DNA of 64,000 bases from Cylindrodendrum hubeiense (taxonomy: Eukaryota > Ascomycota > Sordariomycetes > Hypocreales > Nectriaceae), in assembly GCA_014621425.1 (NCBI GenBank), contig JAANBB010000194.1:1-64000 (forward strand), read 5' to 3'. Shown one piece after another: positions 32,504-44,592 of the stretch; the stretch's first letter is position 1, and every line of letters begins with the position of its first letter. Position numbers and translations under genes: made by a program. The notes under the pieces were generated by a model. It saw only the letters and a list, made by a program, of their open reading frames with translations, ran no database searches and was not told where the DNA came from.

Positions 32504-35402
32504 ATGCGTCTTCTGAACACGGAGACCATTGAGCTCAAACAATTCGGGGACGATGAAATCCCTCCATATGCCATCTTGTCGCATACTTGGCTTGAAGATG
32601 AAATCCTCTTCCAGGACATCGGCCAAGCATATGCGCCAAACAAGAAAGGTTATAGAAAAACAGTCGACTTTTGCGCCAAGGCTCAAGCGAATGGGTTCGA
32701 ATATGTCTGGATAGACACCTGCTGTATTGATAAGACAAGCAGCGCGGAGCTGTCTGAAGCAATCAACTCAATGTACCACTGGTACGAAAAGTCCACGGTT
32801 TGCTACGCATATCTCGCCGATGTCTCTTCGCTCTTCCAGGTCTCCAAGAGCAGGTGGTTTACCAGAGGATGGACCCTTCAAGAGCTCATCGCTCCGTCAC
32901 ACATGATATTCTTCGACAAGGCCTGGGAGGAATTAGGCACCAAGAAAAGCCTCGGGGATATCATATCCGACTCCACCGGTATACCCCCAGGCATCCTTTC
33001 CGGAGAAGAGCATTTTGAAACAGCTAGCATCGCCCAGAGAATGTCATGGGCTGCTAACAGGGTGACTACAAAAAGTGAAGATCGTGCCTATTGCTTGATG
33101 GGCATATTTGGAATTAATATGCCGTTGCTCTACGGAGAAGGGGAAAGAGCTTTCATTAGACTCCAGGAAGAAATATTGCGGATCTCAGACGACCAAAGTC
33201 TCTTTGCATGGAGACATCCCAACAGCCGCGGTGGACTTTTAGCCACCACGCCCGAAGCATTCAGAGGCTCTGGAAATATTATTCCATGGAACCCCCTGAC
33301 ACCTTACAACAGTCCAACCACGGTAACGAACAAAGGAGTCCACTTAGATCTCCCGTTCATCGGTTTGGGGCAGCATGGTCTGGGAATTGCCATTCTTCAC
33401 TGCACGGAAAAGGGAAACAATGATCATTTGATTGCAATCTATTTGCTCGATTCATTTTTGACCATGGAGCATTTTGACAGATGCGCTACTACAATGCTCA
33501 GGTTGATTAGTCTTAGAAAGTTTGGTCCATCGCAGTACCTTACACGGAGCTTGTGCATCAGATTGCGAGGCCTGTCGGTTCAACCAACGCGCGATCAGTA
33601 TCTCAGGTTGAATGAACGAGAATCGCGGATACTATTACTGGCAGGGGATATACAGGGCTGCATGACCGAGTCGCAGGCGAGGCTCAAGACTAGACTTGGA
33701 CAAGTCATGTTGGATGAGCATCTGAAGGATGAGTTGGTTCTCGCTGTAGAACGGGGCCGCGAAGCTGCAGCCGAACAACTACTAACTCTTTACAACACCC
33801 AAGATGACTGGCAGCAGAAAGGTCAAGGCGGTGTCTTATTGTCGCTGGCAGCGGCAGCAGGGTACGAAGCCTTGGTCGAGCTACTCTTGGATCAACGAGG
33901 TTTCGATATAAACCACAGAGATGAAGACGGGTGCTCGCCACTCTTACATGCCGTGGCTAATGGACATGAGGGACTGGTCTGGCTTCTCCTGACTCGAAGT
34001 AACGTCCAAGCCGATTTACAGGATACTAGTGGGCGAACAGTCTTATCCCATGCAGCTAGAGGGGGGCACGAAGCCCTACTCAGTCAACTGTTAACCCGAA
34101 AAGATACACAAACATATCTTATTGACGGCGGCGGTCGATCAGTGCTCTCTCACGCGGCAGAGAATGGACACGAAGCCGCCGTCAAAATGATACTCAGCTC
34201 AGGCAAAGTGGAACCTGATATGAAAGATCTGAAGGGTCTGAGTGCCCTGTGGTATGCTGCCAAGAACGGCCATGAAGCAGTGATGAAGTTACTGTTTGAG
34301 ACTGGCTGGGTCGATATCGAGACCAAGGATGAATTTAATGCGACTGCTCTATGGCATGCAGCCGCTCTTGGGAATGACAGGGTGGTCAGATTATTACTCG
34401 AGAATCGCGCAACTGTATCTCACAAGGCAAAATCGAATAGAACGGCGTTGTGCCAAGCGTCTACGAGGGGATATACCACTATCGTCGAGTACCTACTCAA
34501 CAGCAACGCAGACTTCGAGGCAAGGGATATATATCAGGGGACTCCGCTGTGGTACGCGGCCGTGGGAGGACACGAGGCCACTGTCAAGGTGCTTCTCGAC
34601 AAAGGTGCCGCTGCAGAAGTAGTGAGGGCAAATGAAATTCTGAGTCCGTTGTGGCATGCCTGTTCAAAAGGCTACGCTGCCATAGTCAGGATGTTGCTAT
34701 GCAAAGGCGCTCATATTGTTGACCAAAGCTCAAACTGCGTGGTTGGATTGGAAATCGCTGCGGAACATGGCCATTCCGCTGTTGTAGAGGCGCTACTCGA
34801 AGCAAGCGGTGACACAACAGCAGCCGTCAAAACTATTGGTCCAGCGCTCTCTAAAGCTAATCATACATGGGCACAGGAACATCGCCATACGACTCATTTC
34901 AGCCATGAAGAGAGATAGAAGGGTCTCTCCAGCGATTTACGATAACGATCTTCTGCTCATTGCTACCATGGGCGGACATGAGGACATTCTCAAGATGCTG
35001 CTTGAGAAAGGTGCTGATGTCAACCAACTCTGGAAAGGCAGCATCATTCTAACCTACGCCATTCAGACTATCCGAGGCTGCGGAGCCATCGCAGACGCCC
35101 TCCTTGAGGTGCCCCGTGACGGTTGGAAGTCACACAACGTCACCAAGTATCTGCTGGACGAAGATAAATCTGGGAACTACCCTGGCGGAGTCAAAGGACA
35201 TGCGTGGTGCCTGGCTAGAGCCGATTACTGTAAAGTGGATGCTCTGTGGTGTGCCGCAATTCAGGGGCACGCAGCTTGTGTTGAGGTGTTGCTCAAACAT
35301 GGAGCCTCGACTCTAACGTCAACTGGAGTTCCTCAACATGCGCTGGTGCACGCTAAGAGACAAGGATATGGCGATATTTTCCAGCTGCTGCGTAATAGAT
35401 GA
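32504..35402 (+). CDS. HET-domain protein with C-terminal ankyrin repeats (934 aa if spliced)
   Basis: ATG 32504 starts MRLLNTETIELKQF, the typical HET opening (RLLNT..L..F). The HET domain follows: YAILSHTW, YVWIDTCCID, SRWFTRGWTLQELIAP and, at about 190-230, EDRAYCLMGIFGINMPLLYGEG. Ankyrin repeats run from about residue 440 onward. The first frame stops at 34918, but the repeats go on in the next frame from about 34905 to 35402. A 94-bp intron (34809..34902, GTGACA..CATTTCAG) joins them in frame; a genuine frameshift is the alternative. HET proteins trigger cell death in heterokaryon incompatibility. The ankyrin part would be the sensing side. Nuclear or cytosolic location is unknown. Confidence 0.8.
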
Positions 35403-35722
35403 AGTGAAGATGAGAAATAGAGCTAAAGCCGTATATTAAATGTGTGGCGTTCTTCTTAGTTGCAATATCAGGGTCGAGAGCTACACAGACGGTGCCGATC
35501 AATCATAAGTCTATACGTGGGCAATCTTTCAAAGATGGTTCAAAAACACATTGCGTGCAAACCAGAATATCTGGCCTATATTGGCAACATACAAGAACAT
35601 AACAGAACTATCACTATGTACAAATAAAATCCGCTCCAAGTAATACCCAGCCCGTCAATTCGTCGCTCGACCGTGTTTCCCCTGAACACTTAACAACCTG
35701 CGACTTATACACGGCTACTGAA
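35403..35722. other. Convergent intergenic region
   Basis: 3' flanks of the HET-ankyrin and xyloglucanase genes; AT-rich. Nothing else is seen. Confidence 0.5.
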
Positions 35723-38238
35723 CTACAAACATTGCCAGTAGTAGTCATTCTGCTTCGTACATGTGTATGGCGTCTCGCAAACCGTCGGCCCGGGCCAACT
35801 TACGCCGCCGCATTGCTGATAATGGCTAGCTGTGCCCGTGGTGGTAGGGACAGCGCTCGATGTCGTCGATGTCGATGATGTCGACGATTTAGATGATGTC
35901 GATGATGATTGAGTTGTAGACGAGGTCTCAGCAGCCTTTGTAGTCGAAGAGGTAGTGCCACTGCCGCCTGAGAGTGTCACCTTGCCGTAGAAAACACCGC
36001 GTCCATTCGTTCCAACATATACATAGTCGGCATTGTTTCCACTGCCTCCAACGCGACACCCGTCTATGGCACCAAAGGTCTGGCTGCTACCTTGGATATC
36101 GGTCCAGGAGGAACCGCCGTCAGCGCTGCCATATAGCCTCTCGCCGTTGCTACCGTCGCCAAAGGCATAAAGATTCCATGACGCCGACGAGCCCTTTCCT
36201 AGCGAAATCCGGTGGGTGTCCGTCAGTGCGCCAGATAGCTTTGTAAAGCTGGACCCGAAGTCGGTGCTGTGGAAAATGCCAACGTCGGTGGACACATATA
36301 GCTCGCCTGCAATTGTAGGATGGGCCTCGATATCGCGAATAGAGCTGGCGCCACTTAACGAGCCGCCCGAGGAGAAGCTTGAGGCCGTATTCGATGACAC
36401 GTAGAAAGTAGCGCTTGATCCGGCGTAGAAATATTTGTTGTTGCGCTTGTCAGATGCAATGACAGCATTCGAGGGTAGGCTGGAGACAGCAGAGAATGAG
36501 GCGCTATTCGCGGACCGAACAACTCCACTGGTCGAAGTCGACCACAGGATTGTGTCAGCATCAGCAGAATAGGCAACCTGGCCACCGTACTTTGCAGTGT
36601 CTGTGGCGTAGTTGATGTACCAGGATGAGCCCCCGTTACTAGACAGGGCAACCATGTAATTTCCCGCTGCGTTTCCAACCCGAACGACGTTGCTAACCTT
36701 GTTGCCGGCATAATCAACGCTGATTGAAGTGGTCCAAAGCGGAGTATCCCAAGCCTTACTTGGAGCAGTTCCCAGGTCAGACTGAGCTAGGAATGTGAAA
36801 CCGCACTCATCTGCAATGGCAGCTAGTAGTTCAGTGCCGCCAGGAACAGACTTGACTTCCTGGACTGCATACTCCTCGATTCCGTCCGCGAGAGACTTGG
36901 TGGTGACCTTCGAGGAAGTTCCCCAGTTGGTCAGATCATGACCGCCGTAAATGGTCAACCCGGTGCCATACAGCCAATGGTTACTGTCGAGGGGATCAAT
37001 TTCCAGACTTTCGATCATCCAGCCCAGCCACTTCGTGTCGTTGTCGAGAAATTCAGTCTTGATCCATGGAGCAAGAGTCACATCCATCGTATGGGAGCGA
37101 TCCATTGCTCCACTTGACCCCCACACCCAGATAGGATCCCAGGAAGCGCCAGAGTCAGTGGACCGGAATAGCTGAGCGTCAGGCCACCACGAGTTCAGGC
37201 TTGCAACAACAAGAGTACCTGGTTCTTGCAAGTCGACACCAAGACCACCGAACCCGAAGTAGAGTGAGGATCCTGACACGGGAGTAATGTCATCCCATAC
37301 ACCAGTCGTAATGTCGTAACGATAGACTGCGCCTTGAGTGCCATCATAAGGGCCTGTGCCATCCGAGTACGTTAGGTACAGGGCCTTTTCTTCAGGCTGA
37401 AGTCGGCACTTGTGTGGGAAGAAGGTATCTGGCTGGTCTTCCACGGCACTCCACGTAGAGCCGGCGTTTTCGGAAACATAAACAGAGGCAGTGACGTTGT
37501 CAGCGGTTCCAACAAAGATTCGAGATGTTGCACCTCCAGTCTTCCCTGATGTTGAGTCGAAAGTGATGAAGGTCAGGCCTTGAAGATCGCTGTTATACCC
37601 GTAGGTGTCGCTGGGATCAGGCGCGTAGGTTCCAACTGCTGTAAACGAGGTGACCTTCTGGAAGCTCTGGCCAGCGTTGGTGCTCTTCCAAAGGCCATTT
37701 CCACTTCTGGCCCCAAAGTAAACAATGTTGGAATTCTGAGGATCGACTGCCAAGCGTTCACCATTACCTCGTCCAGGCATGTTGCCGCCAACTTTGAAGG
37801 ACAAGCTTGTGAAGGTCCATGTAGCGCCTTGATCTGTGCTTTTCATAATGGACCCGTTGCTAGGGTCCCAGCTGTTGGTGTACATGCCAACCGCGGCGTA
37901 AATGATGTCCGGGTCTTGAGGGTCAAGTGCAAGAGCATCAATTCCCCAGTTGTGCCTAATGCCTCAGTCTTAGTAAATATAGTTCCGTCAACAGGAATTC
38001 TTAGATCTCACCAGTTGCTACTGTTAGCGATGCCGTCGGTAATTGGAGTCCATGAGTCGTCACTGTTCAGCTTGTAAATGCCACCAATGTCCGTTCTTGC
38101 GTAGGCCAAGCCCTTTTCGGATGGGTGGAAGACGATGCCAGACACAAAGCCACCGCCACCTCCAATGTGGACATTATCCCAACTAGTAGCTGCCAGAACA
38201 GGCGCTATCACAGCAGCAAAAAGCTTGAGGTACTTCAT
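35723..38238 (-). CDS. Secreted GH74 xyloglucanase with CBM1 (819 aa)
   Basis: Two exons, complement(35723..37955, 38012..38238), with one 56-bp intron (GTGAGA..CATTAG). Signal peptide [16 protein letters not shown]. The catalytic part is a double seven-bladed propeller of GH74 type: [31 protein letters not shown] (an Asp in the conserved position), [29 protein letters not shown] and repeated blade motifs such as [11 protein letters not shown] Ser/Thr linker of about 45 residues leads to a cellulose-binding CBM1 at the C-terminus ([22 protein letters not shown]) with four cysteines. It cleaves the beta-1,4-glucan backbone of xyloglucan outside the cell, so plant-cell-wall use is expected. Length and architecture are normal for fungal Cel74/XegA-like enzymes. 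Confidence 0.96.
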
Positions 38239-38307
38239 CGTGAGATCAATGGAGAATTTGAGTACAACTGAGCAAAGATATTACGCATCCACAGCGTAGC
38301 ATTCTTG

Positions 38308-38316
38308 CCTTTTATA
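38308..38316 (-). promoter_or_regulatory. TATA box of the xyloglucanase gene
   Basis: TATAAAAGG on the minus strand, about 70 bp before the ATG, the usual spacing in fungal secreted-enzyme genes. Confidence 0.7.
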
Positions 38317-39410
38317 CTGGGTTTGAACTAGCCGGGTCTTCTAGGAATCAACAGCCCCTTCGTTAAAATATTACTTTCTCGGCTGGGTAATTGTATAACG
38401 CCCTCAATTGCTCTGATTTCCCGCGAATCAGTTATGTTTCGTGTTGACGTTTTGGGCTTAAGACAATAAGGATCCACCTAGGAGTCTGCCGTTCTGATCC
38501 AGATGGAACGTCAACCTCCGATCAAAGTTACTTGGCAATTTCTTGAAGAGGGAGCCTGCGGCATCTGCGGACGGTAAGCCTAAAGGGGGCACTGGTACCG
38601 GATCCATTTTAGTCATTAAGGTCGGAACTTAGGCCCGAAGGAACCTTACCCGATTATTCCTCAGCTATCCACTGTAATTATACAGGGTATTACTTTTTTA
38701 ACGGTTTGTACTTAGGCAGCACTGTAGGAGGGATATTGGCTCGAAGATTCCGGGCAACTGGCATACGATTGTTTTAGGGAGGGTAGTATCAGCGTTATAT
38801 TGCTATTCGATATAGGTCAAATTTTTATTCACTTACAACTGGACGATTGCAATTGTCCATGACACGAGTAAATTCATTGTTGCGACATCTTAGATGCCAA
38901 GATCCCCGAGAGATACGAAGTTCACGAGACGGAACTTCGGATACATGAGCCGGATTAGGCCCACGATTGCCTGCGATTTGAGCATTTGAGCAGGTCATTA
39001 ACAGGATTTCCACAAGGGCGACCCCATGTTTGCATCGGCACATGACAGAAAATGTGTAGCAGCTGCATCAAGGATTCTGTGGAGATGAGCAGGATCTGGC
39101 CATTTCGAACTGAAGCCAAGTCCTAACTGACATGCGGAGGCGGGTCACTCTTCCGGCTAATATCAGTTATGCCTGAATATGAGTCCTAATTAAGCCAGGC
39201 TTAGTACGAAAGAGCCCCTCATTTATGGGTTTACACTAACATCCGATTGAGAATGTTGCAGATTCCGATTTACATCCAGTAATCTAATGCTGACCCGGAT
39301 TCTACTCACTACACTACCAACAGCGTGACTGCTTAGTGGAAAAGTCTTAGTAAGTGCACTCCACCGCGTTTCGGGAAGAATCCAGCGTTAACTGATACAG
39401 ACAATATGTT

Positions 39411-39765
39411 CGATTATCCGAATTGAGTATACAAAAATAGAATCCTCGGCTTTGTACCTGATGCTCTTTTTGGGTATAATTCCAACGCCCCCCCAGCTGA
39501 AAGGCTATGTGCAATTCAGCTGCTCAATTTATTTCTCAAGACCTTTACCCAGATCAATGGAAGAGCAAGCTCGTCAGCATAATTCTCTCCACTCTTTTCA
39601 TGATCCATGTGTTCGGGCTGGTAAAGGGTCTGGGAATCGAACCCGGAACAACTTGTTGTGTGCGTTCCCCGAGAGCGAGGGAGACTCTTAATCGTCGGAT
39701 TATCCGAATTGACTAAAGTAAGCCTCGGTTATGCACCTGATGTTCTTATTTGGGTATATATCCAA
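39411..39765. repeat. Diverged direct repeats flanking a tRNA-like segment (possible TRIM or SINE relic)
   Basis: Copy A (39411-39486) and copy B (39697-39765) share GATTATCCGAATTGA, CCTCGG, T(A/G)(T/C)ACCTGATG and TTTGGGTATA in order. Between them, on the minus strand, CCGGGTTCGATTCCCAGACCC followed by TTTACCA (39619-39644) reads like a tRNA T-arm, acceptor 3' strand and CCA end. Read on the plus strand this is the form of a retroelement primer-binding site (TGG..). No complete tRNA cloverleaf could be drawn. Confidence 0.5.
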
Positions 39766-40001
39766 TATCTAACATATCACGTGTTGACTCACGTAAGTGT
39801 AGATACATGTGACTTGGTTGAATGATTACCTATGATTGGTTGATCGCTGATATCAGCTTAGGTCGTGGCGGGCGCCGAATCCTTCGATGTGGAGCGGGTT
39901 TATTTTCTTCATTTCTATATTTATTCACGACATTCCTTGACAGCTCTGACTAGTCAAATATCCTTAATTCCTCTGCATTGTGTCTCTTGATCATCTTTGA
40001 C

Positions 40002-42103
40002 ATGGATATCGCCGATGATATCACTGACGACCACTCTTGTCCATCTTGTTTTCATTTAAACACGGAAGCTGCGTTGGAGTATGACAGCCCTGATATCACC
40101 GTGGATCAGAGGAGCTTTGTTGTTGCTGCTTCGAGCTCTTATGAGTGTATTCAGATCACTGCATCATCTGGATGTCAACTTTGTGCTGTTATTTTGAAAG
40201 TCGTCAACTTCTTTGGATTTATCCCTGACCCAGATGCAGAGCTGCACAAGGTAGTTCTGCGACTGCCTATCCGATCTGGAAACCCCGAGATATCATTTTC
40301 TGTCAATCATTCCAAGGTCCACGCTCAATTGTATACAACTCCAGGTACATGATGCTCAATTCCCATCTTACTCATGGTATAGGACTGATTTATACAAAAG
40401 AGGGTAGACCATGGGGTCAGATCCGGCCTCTGCCCGAAATTTGTGTGGATCAATTATCGGACGATAGCCTGTGGTTCATGGAGGCTTGTCTAAAAAGCTG
40501 CCGGGAGTCCCACCGCCTGTGTCAGCAAAACGACGGCGAACTCCCAACGAGGCTTCTTGATGTAGGAACATGCGACGATAAGTTTGTACAACTTATTGAA
40601 ACAACAAGTGCATTTTCCATGGATTATGTTGCACTCAGCTATTGTTGGGGTAAAGCAGCCAGCATAATGACAACTTCTACGACTTTGGACATGATGAAGT
40701 CTGGAGTTGAAGTTGCTGAGCTACCACAAACATACATTGATGCCATTTCACTCACCAGAAAACTCGGTTTCCGATACTTGTGGATTGATGCCTTGTGTAT
40801 TATTCAAGATTGCTTTGAAGACTGGGAAAAGGAATCCACAATAATGGGTGGGATCTATTCGAAGGCTGTGCTCACAATTGCTGCCACCTCATCATCTTCT
40901 GTCAGGCAGTCATTTCTTAAGTGCAGCACTCCGGGAGACTCGAATATTATTGATGATTATGATTATCCTAAAATCTTCAGCGAACGACTAGATATGGGGG
41001 AAGTCTCAACCTTGATCAAAGCACGGCTTATTTCGACATCGGGAGTCCACTGGAAGTGGCAGACGAGCGCAGATCCAAGTTCTACCGAGGAGGCTCTGTC
41101 CCTGCGAGGATGGACTTTGCAAGAACGATTGCTGTCTACTCGGCTACTTTCTGTCTCCAGCACTGAGATGCAGTGGATCTGCCAAGAAACAGTTACTTGC
41201 GAGTGCCGATCTAACTTAAACTATCGTCGCGACTTTGGCCTGACTCCGCTGCGCCAAATCACGCTTGCGCAAGATGCCTACACTTTCTGGCACAAGGTCG
41301 TCGAGAGCTACACTGCAAGAAATCTCACTGAGCCAAAGGATAGGCTTCCGGCAATATCTGCAATCGCTGCTGCGATACAGCCAAAGATCTGTTCCAACTA
41401 TGCCGCTGGCTTGTGGACGGATAATATTCACCTGGACCTACTCTGGCGCAGATGCAGTCCAATAGAGCGCTCACCACATTCTGAGTTTATTGCGCCAACC
41501 TTCTCTTGGGCGTCCATCCAGGGAGAAGTAGACTACTATTGCTTCAGAAATGGAAAGAAACCCTACAGCATGAGTTCATCAGTCATCGCCGTTGAAACAT
41601 TAGCCAGCCCCAACGCTCCTCTAGGACGTGTGGAAAGTGGTTCACTTACAATTCGCGGCCCTCTGGTGCCTTGCTACGTGGAAAAGTCTTTTAGCGACGG
41701 TTGGATGATGGTGAAATTGGGCGATGCGTGGTTGGAGATGTACGCGGATACTGCACTTCAAGAGTTTATTACAACTGCAGACGATGGCACTTTTCAGAAG
41801 TTTGCTTGCAGATGGAGTTTGCTCAACAAAGCACCAGAGCTGTGGGAGATAAAGCGAAGTAGCCCGGGACCAGCTGATATATCCCAGTTTATCCCAACAG
41901 TCGGCAATTGCGATCATCCGACACACTGCTGGGCACTGAAGCTAGGGTCATTCTCATCGCCAACGTCTTATGAATTACTTATCTTGGGCCTATCATTGAC
42001 AATCCCAGGAGCTTATGAAAGAATTGGACTAGCTTCGTGGGAAGGGGGTCGCGAGGAATCATTATTCCAACACGGATCTCTGACTACTATCACACTTGTT
42101 TGA
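40002..42103 (+). CDS. HET-domain protein (687 aa)
   Basis: Two exons, 40002..40344 and 40383..42103. The intron is very short (38 bp, GTACAT..GTATAG), yet it joins the two frames in phase 1 to give YTTPGLIYTKEG. ATG 40002 is the first ATG; the frame is open a little further upstream without one. The N-terminus has CPSC..CQLC cysteines often seen before HET domains. The HET domain runs about residues 200-340: YVALSYCWGKA, LPQTYIDAISLTRKLGFRYLWIDALCIIQD, MGGIYSKAVLTIAATSS, and then LSLRGWTLQERLLSTRLL. The C-terminal part is the usual variable region (APTFSWASIQGEVDY). Expected role is incompatibility-type cell death or regulation. No extra sensor domain is recognised. Confidence 0.9.
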
Positions 42104-42531
42104 AAATGCAAACTTTTATGCGAGGGGACGACGCTTAGATGCTGCGCCGTTGCTTTTCAATTCACTTATGGTGAGAGTTTAAAGACGCTAATTCAATGTT
42201 TCACTCCAATTTTTTACAAAACGCTGTGTTCAAGGACTGATGAGATGTCATGGAGAGCCTTCGACTTAATGGGGGCTCACATTTAATGTATTGTTTTTAG
42301 GTCTAGGGTAGGGTTGGTTGAGTGCGGCCGCTCCACTGGGACCGGATTGCGCTTACGCATCAACTAGTATGAACTGAGATTGATAAACCCTGGTTATAAA
42401 TTACGTGTTTCGTTCAATTAAACAAAAGAGACCCAATTTAGGACCTGGGAGCCTGGTTTGGTTCGCCGCGTGGAGGGGAAGTAAAATTGGTATTGGTCGG
42501 CGTCTGAGCTAAACAAAACAGCGCCACCATA
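42104..42531. other. Convergent intergenic region
   Basis: 3' flanks of the HET and C2H2-like genes. Nothing further is seen. Confidence 0.45.
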
Positions 42532-43624
42532 TCAGGAGGAAGACTTGTCGACCTCGTCCAAGGAAATCACAGCAACGTCTAAATGCCTTTTGATCTGTTC
42601 CATATATCCCCAGGCATTCTTCCCGTCAACCATTAGCTTTTGGAGGCAGTCATTTGCCATAGTTAAGTTACCCATTGCAAAACGTACAGTGGCATGGAGA
42701 TGATGCAGCAGGAGCTGATTAGCAGCTTCTGTTTCGAGGCACAAGCATGCCTTTGTACTGGGTGCCAGAATACCGGAAGAATCAAGTTGAGGTGGTTGAG
42801 AAAAACTATCCGAACCTACTTGCTCGGAGGGGTGTCCTAGGTGAAACATGGAGTCCACAGCTTCGATGACTTGGTTATTCGATGTAGAGTTGTTGGGCTG
42901 CAACCAAGCGCCTACGAGGGCGTAGTCTGCTTCCAACTTATTGGGCATATTCGCTGCCTCAAGCATTTCAGTGTGTGACGGCCAATTGGTCATACGGCCT
43001 CGTTTTGGTGCCATGTACCCTGCTTGAAGTATCAGCCATGAGTTTACTCGGTATAGATACAAGAACTCGAGATGGGGAGCCTTACAAGGCGAGTACAAGG
43101 TATGATGAGGGTCATTCTTGGACGAGGGAATGATGATGGCTAAAATCTCGTACCACCGAGTCTCTGGTTCCCCGGAGGAGGAAATGTGCCTAAGCTGGCT
43201 CATCTGCTTAGTTGTCATCAAGCATTCAACAACTCGCGCCTCGCATATAGTTTCTCCGTGTTCGCCTGGTTTTCCAATTTTGGTCGACTTCCCACAAATG
43301 GTGCACATATGTTGTGTCGAGTGGATGTCCCACAGATGGCTTCTGCAGGATGATGTCAGCGATAGGGTCAGGATGATACACATAGCTCCTTCCGGCCTAC
43401 TTGAGTCGCGAAATGGTTCCAAATCCGCCTTGCGAGTTCCTCCCCTGGGGAATTCCACAGTTCATGCCAATTCCATCCTGATGGTATGCCTCGTATGGGC
43501 AATACAGTCGCCGACCGGAGGCTGCGGTTTCCGAAGTGGCGCCCGGCGGAGGGGCTGGAGTGCTGGGGATTGAGGAGACACCCCCAAAGCGTGTTCGCGA
43601 TGACATAGAGTGGTTCGCATCCAT
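42532..43624 (-). CDS. Degenerate C2H2-type putative regulator (322 aa)
   Basis: Exons complement(42532..43019, 43086..43342, 43401..43624). The 58-bp intron (GTAGGC..CTGCAG) is needed to keep the frame. The second (66 bp, GTAAGG..AAGCAG) is a multiple of three and is inferred from splice signals, giving a 344-aa product if retained. The start is ATG 43624. After a Ser/Pro-rich N-terminus comes RRLYCPYEAYHQ..MNC, then RLKSHLWDIHSTQHMCTICGKS. This is the CPxxK..C..R..VK.HL..xH arrangement of a fungal C2H2-like family in which finger spacing is irregular. The C-terminal half is helical with no known motif. DNA binding is inferred; targets are unknown. Confidence 0.7.
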
Positions 43625-44592
43625 CAAGGTGGATATTTCACCTGTGTTGAGGCAAACAAAAGGCACACGGTAGGATAGTCGATCTTGAGAGAGACAAGGA
43701 GAAAGAGGCAGCTAGAGAAGGCGGCCGAGTCGCCTCTTTTTGTGCCACTGGGTCCCCCTGCAGCGCGTTTCCCAACCTGATTACTGCATGGATTCTGCCA
43801 CGAACACTTCCGAGCTCTGCATATGTTCGCGAGTGGGGTATGGGCGCGGGCGAATTCGCGGCGAAGCTTTGATGGACTTTGCTGGGATTTGCTGGGATTT
43901 GCTGGGCTTTGCTGGGCTTTGCGCAAGTGTGCAAAGCGTGCCTCGCGACCGGCCAATAAAGCTGGATTGTACACTGTAATCAGCTCACCGACTCATGCGT
44001 TTCAGACACTAACGTCCCGAGGCAGACCCTCGTAAGTAGTGTAGATACGGGAGCAGCAAACGAACTGCATGCTGCTGCGACCTTGTTTGGCATTCAATAG
44101 CCCTAAGCTCACTCTGAACTGTGCGTTACTACACGGCTGGTCCATCAAACAACAGCATTCTGACGATGCGCTTCTTCGCTGCCATGAAGTTATCTAATGC
44201 ACAGCGTCGCTGTTGCCACGCATCCCATGCGTATGACTTCTTCAGCAGCGGGCTCGTCGCATTCCCTGATCAGTGACATCTTTATTACAGATGGGAATTC
44301 AGTGGCTACACTCGCACATAATCCAGCGGAGTCCATGAAGGGATGGAGGTGCCAATATCACGACCTGACTGTCACCGACCCAGTTAGCGCCTTGGTGTCA
44401 TGACAACTGTCATTGCCAAATAGTTGAGTGACAATCGATGTAATTAGAATTCCCGGCCTCGTAAATGTTAGCTATTTGAAATGCGGTTCTGGCTATTTAC
44501 ACGAGCTCTTTCATGGTAGCTGTGTTCCGCTGGAGAAACGAAATCCTAAGAACATGGGGTCAAAATTCGGGGGGATTCGTGTTAGTGTAGCA
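43625..44592. other. Gene-poor stretch with a 10-bp minisatellite
   Basis: Promoter of the C2H2-like gene on the left. Contains the 43871-43920 minisatellite. Other open frames are short and unsupported. Confidence 0.45.
43871..43920. repeat. Minisatellite, five 10-bp units
   Basis: Consecutive units GATGGACTTT, GCTGGGATTT, GCTGGGATTT, GCTGGGCTTT, GCTGGGCTTT, followed by GCGC. It lies about 250 bp upstream of the C2H2-like start. Confidence 0.85.

Larger units (their letters stand above)
38239..40001. other. Intergenic region, 1.76 kb, with repeat remnants
   Basis: Xyloglucanase promoter on the left; the first HET exon begins at the right. Between them are short frames without support and a degenerate repeat unit with a tRNA-like piece at 39411-39765. 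Confidence 0.5.

Noticed and set aside
39657..39690. Lys-anticodon-like string GACTCTTAATC near the repeat remnant
   Set aside because: Only the anticodon-arm resemblance is present; no acceptor or T-arm on that strand.
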